Source: Xylogone sp. PMI_703
Lineage: Eukaryota; Ascomycota; Leotiomycetes
DNA: 64,000 nt
Assembly (NCBI GenBank): GCA_021399445.1
Contig: JAJTUQ010000006.1
Location: 2,728,001-2,792,000, forward strand
Reading direction: 5' to 3'
The position numbers and the translations under genes are program-made. Shown here piece by piece: positions 57,838 through 64,000 of this stretch; the first letter of the stretch is position 1, and each line of letters starts with the position of its first letter. The notes beneath the pieces are model-generated. The model had not been told where the DNA came from. It made no database searches and saw only the letters and a program-made list of their open reading frames with translations.

Positions 57838-59604
57838 TCAAAAAACAAGAAATTGATTCTCATGAGTCGTCCAATATCGTGCACATTGTATCCAATTGAG
57901 TTGGCCGTAGGGTTCATCCTGGCTATCGCGATATTTGATATCGCTCAAATTGCTTTGCCCTCCCTCCTTGGCAGTCCAGAACGCTCTCAGGAATATCAAG
58001 GCCTCCTCACAACCTGAGAACCCCGTTCGCCTCATAGCCTGCTGCAGCTTTCGTTCGACTAATGCCTGGGTTCCATCTATGCCCAATGCTTCCGTACCTG
58101 CAATAAAAAGAGGCCAAATTATGTTTTGTGCGAAAGCAGGATGGTCCGCTTGGATGAAATCGAGGCTTCGGAAGAGTTCTCGGCGTGATTTTGAGATTTC
58201 TTCTTCGACGCCAAGATACGAAAGACAGCGGTAACTGTACAATAAACCAGCATGGTGGAAACTATTGATGATACTAAGAAACTGCTCACGCTCGACAGGC
58301 GTTGCGAATGGGCCGTTGCTACTTAACATCACTGTTCGGTCTCGAGCACGTTCAAACATGTTACACAGGATAGATGATGAAACCTCGGCGTCCAACTTCG
58401 GTGGTCTTTGACTTGTTGCCCGGCGTTCGAGCAAGGTGACATGTCGTAGAAGTTTCAAAAACTCAATGAATACACTACTAGAATTATCCCTCATAATGTC
58501 CTGATCTTCAGTTTGGACGAAGGAGGTTGTACAAGCAAACGCATCAGCAACAAAGAACTGCTCTACCAGAAAGTCAAATGTTTTATCTTTGTCTGCTGGT
58601 ATATTGGTTCGTAGACCGACCACGGTACGTGCAGCATCTAAGTGGACCCGCCATAATCTTGAACCTTAAGAGGGCCACAACTTAGTAAATAGAACCCATC
58701 ATATTGGCGCGGCTTCAGTACATACCTGGTCGCACAGTTTCCATGTTGCAAAGTACCAACATACTCGCCAAAACTGAGTTTACTAGATGGCTGTCATATT
58801 TCACACCGGTCATGGCCATCGTTTCGCTTTCTGACATAGCTGTAACAGACCGCATAATGGATGTTACAAGAATAAGTGCTAAATCTCGATACTTGCCTAC
58901 GCGATGTGCGAGAGTGCCTCTCAGTGCTGCATTCTCTGGCAACAAAGCGGACAGGTGTTCAGCGGCAAATGCGAGGACGGATATGAGTAGAGCGGGAGAT
59001 TGGAGTGCTAGTGGCATGATTATTGTCCGCCATGCATTATCGGGACCGTCTATCCAGGCCATGCTTGCTGCTATGGTCTGGCCATAATGGTGGAAGAGTC
59101 GGCATGATATACTGTCTTGTAGAATGGCCGATACTGAATCCGGAACCGAGTTTATTTGGAAGTACAGTGGCCCCGGTTGGTTGCTAGAGGGAGGGTTGAT
59201 AGTATTACCCTCGTGTTCACCATGGGCAGGGCTTGAGATTGGGCTGGTCCGGTTCTCATCAACTTGAATGTATGAAGTATCCGCTGGGTGAAGTAAGGGA
59301 GCGGATTTTCTTGCAAATTTCCCTCGGCTTGCTACACCCCATTCCCAGTTGAGGATTATTCCATAACCTGGACATGTAAGTTTTCTAGAGATGCACTTCC
59401 TACAAGAAGGCGTTGCGCGGTCACACTTTATCCGTCGCCTGTTGCATGTGCGACAGTCTGACACATCAAGACGGTCAGCTAATCATCATGATGAATTTTC
59501 TTAGCTATTTGATTTTGCAGACTGCATCTCCTACCTTTATTTGCCTTGGTAGGATTGGATAGATCCAGTTGTCTCTCCCCATAATTCCTCTTGCGTCCAG
59601 GCAT
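57838..59604 (-). CDS. Zn2Cys6 transcription factor
   Basis: Exons 59604..59535, 59457..58726 and 58664..57838 give 542 aa. A short basic leader (MPGRKRNYGERQ) precedes the binuclear cluster CRTCNRRRIKCD..CRKC..C, which begins exactly at the first splice junction. The rest is an acriflavine-sensitivity/Fungal_trans_2-like regulatory region (FHHYGQTIAASMAWIDG, FAAEHLSALLPENAALR, LWRVHLDAARTVVGL, and the end GCEEALIFLRAFW). It is immediately downstream of, and convergent with, the PhyH gene; probably a local regulator. Confidence 0.85.
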
Positions 59605-60880
59605 ATCAAGGATGCTGTTTGAGAGTTTCAAGCGCGATAGTAATTGCAACTTGCACCAGACTCTGTTAGATAGCACTCCTGGGAGCGAAGTAGAAACTGC
59701 CGCCACTAGCCATAGATTGACCAAGCAGCCACTTTCTGGCTAAGCTTCCAATGGGAACCGGAGAGATAATATTCGGTGTGGGGTAATTACCGAATAATAC
59801 AGAACAGATGAATATAGAAATGAGATTGGCGGAAAGCTTGATATAGATAAGGCAGATTCTAGCTACTAATCTTAAACGCTAACTCTATTGGGAAGGTCGA
59901 TAGAGAGTGTCTACCCATTTTAACAACAAGCTCGTCTACAATTACAAAACAGAACAGATTTCCATGAAAATAAAAGATTATTTATAGATAACTTTAAAGC
60001 GTTTATCGGTTAATACAAGTTCATTAATGTTGTCTTAGCCCAAAATCATAAAGAAGAGTAATAATAATGTGTGCTTTTAGGTTTACGGTTACAGGAGTTA
60101 AATCTATTAATGGTTATCACGCTAAAAAGTTCAAAGTATATAATGTAATTATAGGTTATGCCGTCAGCGTGAGCATAAGCATAAGCTTATACAGCCCGGA
60201 CAACAAACGTGTTTAGAACAGTTACATTTATAATAACTTTAATCTTATTTTGACTAGGTGCTAGTTAGCGTTCGAATATAAAGTCCTTAAAAGGACAATG
60301 GGTATTCCCGCTCATAATTTGCCAAGAAAATACATTATGGTAGAACAAGAGAAGAAATTATACATGAGATATCTTGATGAGCTAAATCATTGTTATTAAT
60401 TGAAGGTGAGAAGACTATGACGTATGTTTAGCCTGTTTAGCGGATTCTACATGTGGGTGGAAAGTTCATCCGTCTATATCCGGGAAATGAAACACCGCTT
60501 ACGATACAATCGGTGCATTTGCTCCGGAAATGCGGATATCAAGGCCATAGTCCCTTAGTAATAATATACTCTATGCTTCAGGTATAGGAAATAAGGGCAT
60601 TATTGCTTATAAACATTTCTGCCCCTAAGTTAGAAATTTCATGTAGAGGGATCTACATTTCAAATCCCGCGCGATGCAACGGTAAGTGATTCTATTCAGC
60701 CGTCAGAAAAAAGTCTCATCTACTACTTCCATTTTGTATAGGTTCATTGCCTTCTTCCACTCTACAGCCTACGGATTCAAACTTTATATCCCGGTACGTT
60801 GTCATGATACAGTCTTATGATAAATTAGATTTGTTAACTGAGTATGTAATATAAGAATCTCTTTATAGTCAAGATCCACT
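59605..60880. other. Intergenic, nothing recognised
   Basis: AT-rich, no family-like frames. It contains the upstream regions of the regulator (minus) and the RidA relic (plus). Confidence 0.4.
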
Positions 60881-61290
60881 ATGGCTCCAAACGTTGTATT
60901 CACCAATTACCCCAGTGCTGGCCAGCACAATAGTGATAGTTACCACTACTCTCAGACTGTTCGCATTGGTCAAGTTATTAAGGTGTCCGGTCAGGGCAGA
61001 TGGAACGAGCACGGTAAGCTTGCGAAAGGAGATGCTAAGAAACAAGTGCAATATGCATTCGACAACCCGATAAAGAAATTAAAGAAGCCGGAGGTAAGGG
61101 CTTGACGAACGTGTACTCCGTCAGGAGCTGGCATGTCAACATAAAGGAAAGTTTTCCTTTTGTTGTAGAACAGCTTAAGGTGACTATGCCTGATCATTGG
61201 CCACTCTTCACATTCATGGGCGTCACGGCATTAGCTCTTCCCGAGATGGAAATTGAGATTGATATTGAGGCATATGTGGATGGCAAGTAG
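60881..61290 (+). pseudogene. RidA/YjgF-family gene with a one-base frameshift
   Basis: The first frame reads MAPNVVFTNYPSAGQHNSDS, then YHYSQTVRIGQVIKVSGQGRW. After about residue 66 the family continues in another frame (IKEAGGKGLTNVYSVRSWHV and, at the end, MPDHWPLFTFMGVTALALP, then MEIEIDIEAYVDGK). Total length of about 136 residues matches RidA enamine/imine deaminases, which remove reactive 2-aminoacrylate-like intermediates. The shift lies near 61070-61085, next to an A-rich stretch, and no intron explains it. Either a recent loss or a sequencing error. Confidence 0.78.
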
Positions 61291-62083
61291 ATTGAACTTA
61301 GTCTGGAGAGAGTCCAGTATATTATTCTCGGCTATATCGAGAAATACTCAACGTGGGAGTATCCTCGGATGTTAAAAAGATTACGGAGTGGCAAGCTGGA
61401 CCGCTGATTCTCTTTATATAGGAACTGTATTGGTCAGAGCTAAAAGGGTGGCATGGTTGAACATACCAAAAGTGTTGGGTTTTGGAACTGCCGCCTAAAC
61501 TCTTATTGAATGATAGTTATTTTGACTATTAATCAGTATTAATATTATATAACCACGACAAATACTTGGGGCATCCTTGAGCATGATGGGTAATGACTGC
61601 TGCTAAAGTGAACTGTAACTCTCGCTATTGCAAAATCTTGTGTTAATGCATTGTTGCTCTTAGGCCTCCGTATGAAGACCGCACGGTAGTACGTCATCTG
61701 ATAGAAGACCATTCCTATCATGTAAAATTAAATCAGAGTATATACTGCATTACCTCTCTGCCACTACTTCCTCCGTTGGTTTTACTAAACAAGTAGCATC
61801 TGATGAGCAGGTACAATGATCAATATGTTACAAATCTGGGTTGTGTGCTGTCTTTTAAACTACATGCAGAGAACTGAAAAGGAATTTTCTATATCCGGTG
61901 AGCGCCATCGGAGTAACATTATAAATCATCCATTGATACGTAAAATAGCGCTTGGCACATCACCGCTTCTGCTGTTCTTCACTTATTAGTTTAGTATCAT
62001 TCAACCAATTCAATTTCATTATTGCTTCCCATCTCAGAGTCATCTACTTGGTAGCTGAGCCATTTCTGAAAGAAACTTCTTCA
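61291..62083. other. Intergenic, nothing recognised
   Basis: Promoter-side flank of the last regulator; no conserved frames. Confidence 0.4.
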
Positions 62084-64000
62084 ATGATGAATAATAACAG
62101 TCAAATCCTTAAAAAATCCAAGATGAAGCTTGTAACTGCAGCATGCGATAAATGTCGCGTGCTTAAAGTAAAATGTATTCGGTCGGCCGAAGAAGGGCCA
62201 TGTGTGAAGTGAGTTCTTTATATAGCAAGGCCACTTTTACTTTGTCTAACAAATTTAACCCCTATCCTGCCAAGTTCTAATCAGTATTACAGATGTACTA
62301 AGTCAGGCTCTCAATGTGTTGTTTCGAAAATGAGGCGATTAGCCAAAGCCAACCAACGAGCAAAGCCGCAAGTCTTCTCCGAATCCGATGGTTGACTCAA
62401 CTAATTATTGAGACTTCAATAGACGAATTGCTGACCTCGAAGGCAAGCTCAATGGCATTCTCGATCTCCTTTCCCGATCAAATGCGGCTGCGAATGCAGA
62501 GACATCCTTCACCTCACGCCCTGAACTACCAATAAATGATCATCTTACATCTTTTCAGGGGCTATCTCAAGATGCTACAGATAGCCCGGACGGGGAGGAG
62601 CTATCAAATCCATATTTGATCAGGAATATGGAATTTAATGCGCATACAAGTGCTTCAGAGACATTTCCTACTACAGGTAATTCCTGGTTTACAAAATTAG
62701 AGCTTCGTCCAGCCGTATTAGACCAACTTCTAAACGACTTCCGTAAAATGCAATCATATTGCCCCTTTGTAATGATCCGAAATGAGTGGACCAGCCGTTC
62801 AATGGCTTCAGAGAGGCCCTTTTTATTGCTTGCGGCAATCATAAGCGCGTCATCGAGATACCCTCAACTTCAAAGAGCTCTTACTATTGAATTCAAAGAA
62901 ATTCTGGCCAACCGTATCATTATCTCAGAAGATAGAAGCCTCGATCTTCTTCAAGGGTTACTTGTTCATCTTACATGGTATGGAAGCTTAAATTCTAACA
63001 CCCCAGCCACTTCTTCATATTTAATCTAGAGAACCTAACACTTCTGCTTAGGTTTCAATTCCACTTGATTCCACGAAGTCAACAAATATACCGATACCTA
63101 CAGATCGCCATCAGTGTGCTAATCGATCTTGGCCTTGACCAAAACCTTGACAATGTACTCGAAGAACGTACCGACTTGCTCTTATGTGACCCTTCATTAC
63201 GCTCAAAAAATGCAGGCTCAATCGATCTATTCGGTAATGAAGGCCGGCGAGCTACTTTGGGTTGCTATTATCTTTCTACTATGTACGGAGTTCTTGATCC
63301 GTCGTACCATCACTGAACTGACAGAATACAAAATAGTATCTCATTCTTCTCAGGAAAACCAAATAATCTTCCTTTCACACAGTATATGCTAGAGTGCGCT
63401 ATTATTTTACAACAGAGCCCAGAATTCGAAACGGATCACCTCATATACCATTTAGTTAAACTCCAGCGTGTAGTAGAAGAAGCGCGTGACTTGTATCGAA
63501 TAGATAAAACCACAGACAGCTGCGCTCGGGTCCATTCTCATGCAGAGCGATTAAAGGTAAATTTGGAAGAATGGAGACATGCTCTTCCAGCAAGCTTTCG
63601 GCACTCAGGTATGAACACCCCACGCACATTATATTTCCTATAGTCTCACTAAAAGCTTTCCGTTCACCTCTCATAGAAACTAGATACTATGCGGCCAATA
63701 TAAATATTTACGAAATGGGTCTTGTTCATCGGTTCGAAACCCTAAGACCGCTTGCTCGAAATAAAGATGAGAAGGGCCATGCGGCCCCACCGCCACATCC
63801 AACGCTAATTATGAATCTTATCAAATGTGTCGACTCAGTCAAAAAATACCTTGACTGTTTTCTTACCATACCCACTTCTGAGTACCATAGATTACCTTTA
63901 GAAGAGTGGTTTCGTGTTATTATGGCGTGTTTTGTCCTTTATAAGCTCTCACTTGGGCTCTCGGAAGTACCTGGATGGAATGTGCACATTGCTCGGGAGA
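62084..64000 (+). CDS. Zn2Cys6 transcription factor, 3' end beyond the window
   Basis: Exons 62084..62208, 62293..62367, 62423..62977, 63052..63282, 63325..63608 and 63677..>64000, all in frame. The binuclear cluster is CDKCRVLKVKC, CVKC, C in exons 1-2, followed by MRRLAKANQRAKPRIADLEGKL, a usual linker and coiled coil. That linker is complete only if a GC..AG intron (GCAAGT..AATAG, 55 bp, 62368-62422) is removed; no GT donor fits. The regulatory domain follows (FTKLELRPAVLDQLLNDFRKM, FLLLAAIISASSRYPQLQRA, KPNNLPFTQYMLECAIILQQ). The sequence is still open at the window end. An intron of only 42 bp (63283-63324) is the least certain join. Confidence 0.83.

Noticed and set aside
1..64000. Polyketide or non-ribosomal peptide synthase cluster, CRISPR array, rRNA genes
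   Set aside because: No multidomain synthase motifs, no regularly spaced repeats and no rRNA-like sequence were seen; the enzymes present point to catabolism.

Overview
The window comes from a filamentous ascomycete (Pezizomycotina). Genes carry many short introns (about 42-110 bp, GT..AG with CTAAC/CTAAT/CTGAC branch sites, and two likely GC..AG introns). Fungus-specific families dominate: Zn2Cys6 regulators, a C2H2/STAND-associated protein, a DUF7580-type N-domain on a subtilisin, and Tad1-like LINE and Fot1/pogo relics. Several dead elements carry W-to-stop and other C:G-to-T:A changes of the kind left by repeat-induced point mutation (RIP). I cannot name the species. Density of regulators, catabolic enzymes, decayed genes and transposons marks it as an accessory region.

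Region 1 (1-9000), defence-like: a C2H2-type protein (cut by the left edge), a Tc1/mariner relic split by two solo LTRs, then a convergent pair that is the most interesting item here. It pairs a 276-aa protein with gasdermin-like sequence features (4901-5731, +) with a 912-aa DUF7580-like/subtilisin protease (5822-8812, -). This is the architecture of fungal gasdermin/protease cell-death modules such as HET-Q1/HET-Q2.

Region 2 (9950-17100), genomic graveyard: a Fot1/pogo fragment fused to a Tad1-like LINE that contains a 183-bp solo LTR with a clean target duplication; a decayed SNF2 helicase gene; and a very AT-rich block next to an LTR remnant.

Region 3 (17116-32466), a probable aromatic-catabolism cluster: FAD monooxygenase (salicylate-hydroxylase type), fumarylacetoacetase (one in-frame TGA), CocE/NonD hydrolase, an aldehyde-dehydrogenase-like protein that seems to lack the catalytic Cys and has a C-terminal membrane segment, a LigB/DODA-type extradiol dioxygenase, and two divergently transcribed regulators. 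The likely sequence is ester hydrolysis, ring hydroxylation, extradiol cleavage, then C-C hydrolysis. A 35-bp-arm inverted repeat lies between the divergent FAH and CocE genes.

Region 4 (34164-45463), a second catabolic group: Zn2Cys6 regulator, HSL-type esterase, short-chain dehydrogenase, benzoylformate-decarboxylase-like ThDP enzyme, and an intronless FAD-linked lactone-oxidase-like gene.

Region 5 (46154-54116), mostly decay: an intact DUF7587-like gene and a broken relative, a dynamin GTPase relic, one unrecognised ORF, and a long gene-poor AT-rich tract with an LTR end.

Region 6 (54117-64000): amino-acid permease, PhyH-type Fe(II)/2-oxoglutarate dioxygenase, Zn2Cys6 regulator, a frameshifted RidA gene, and a second Zn2Cys6 regulator that runs off the right edge. 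All gene models were made by eye from reading frame and splice signals; none has transcript support.
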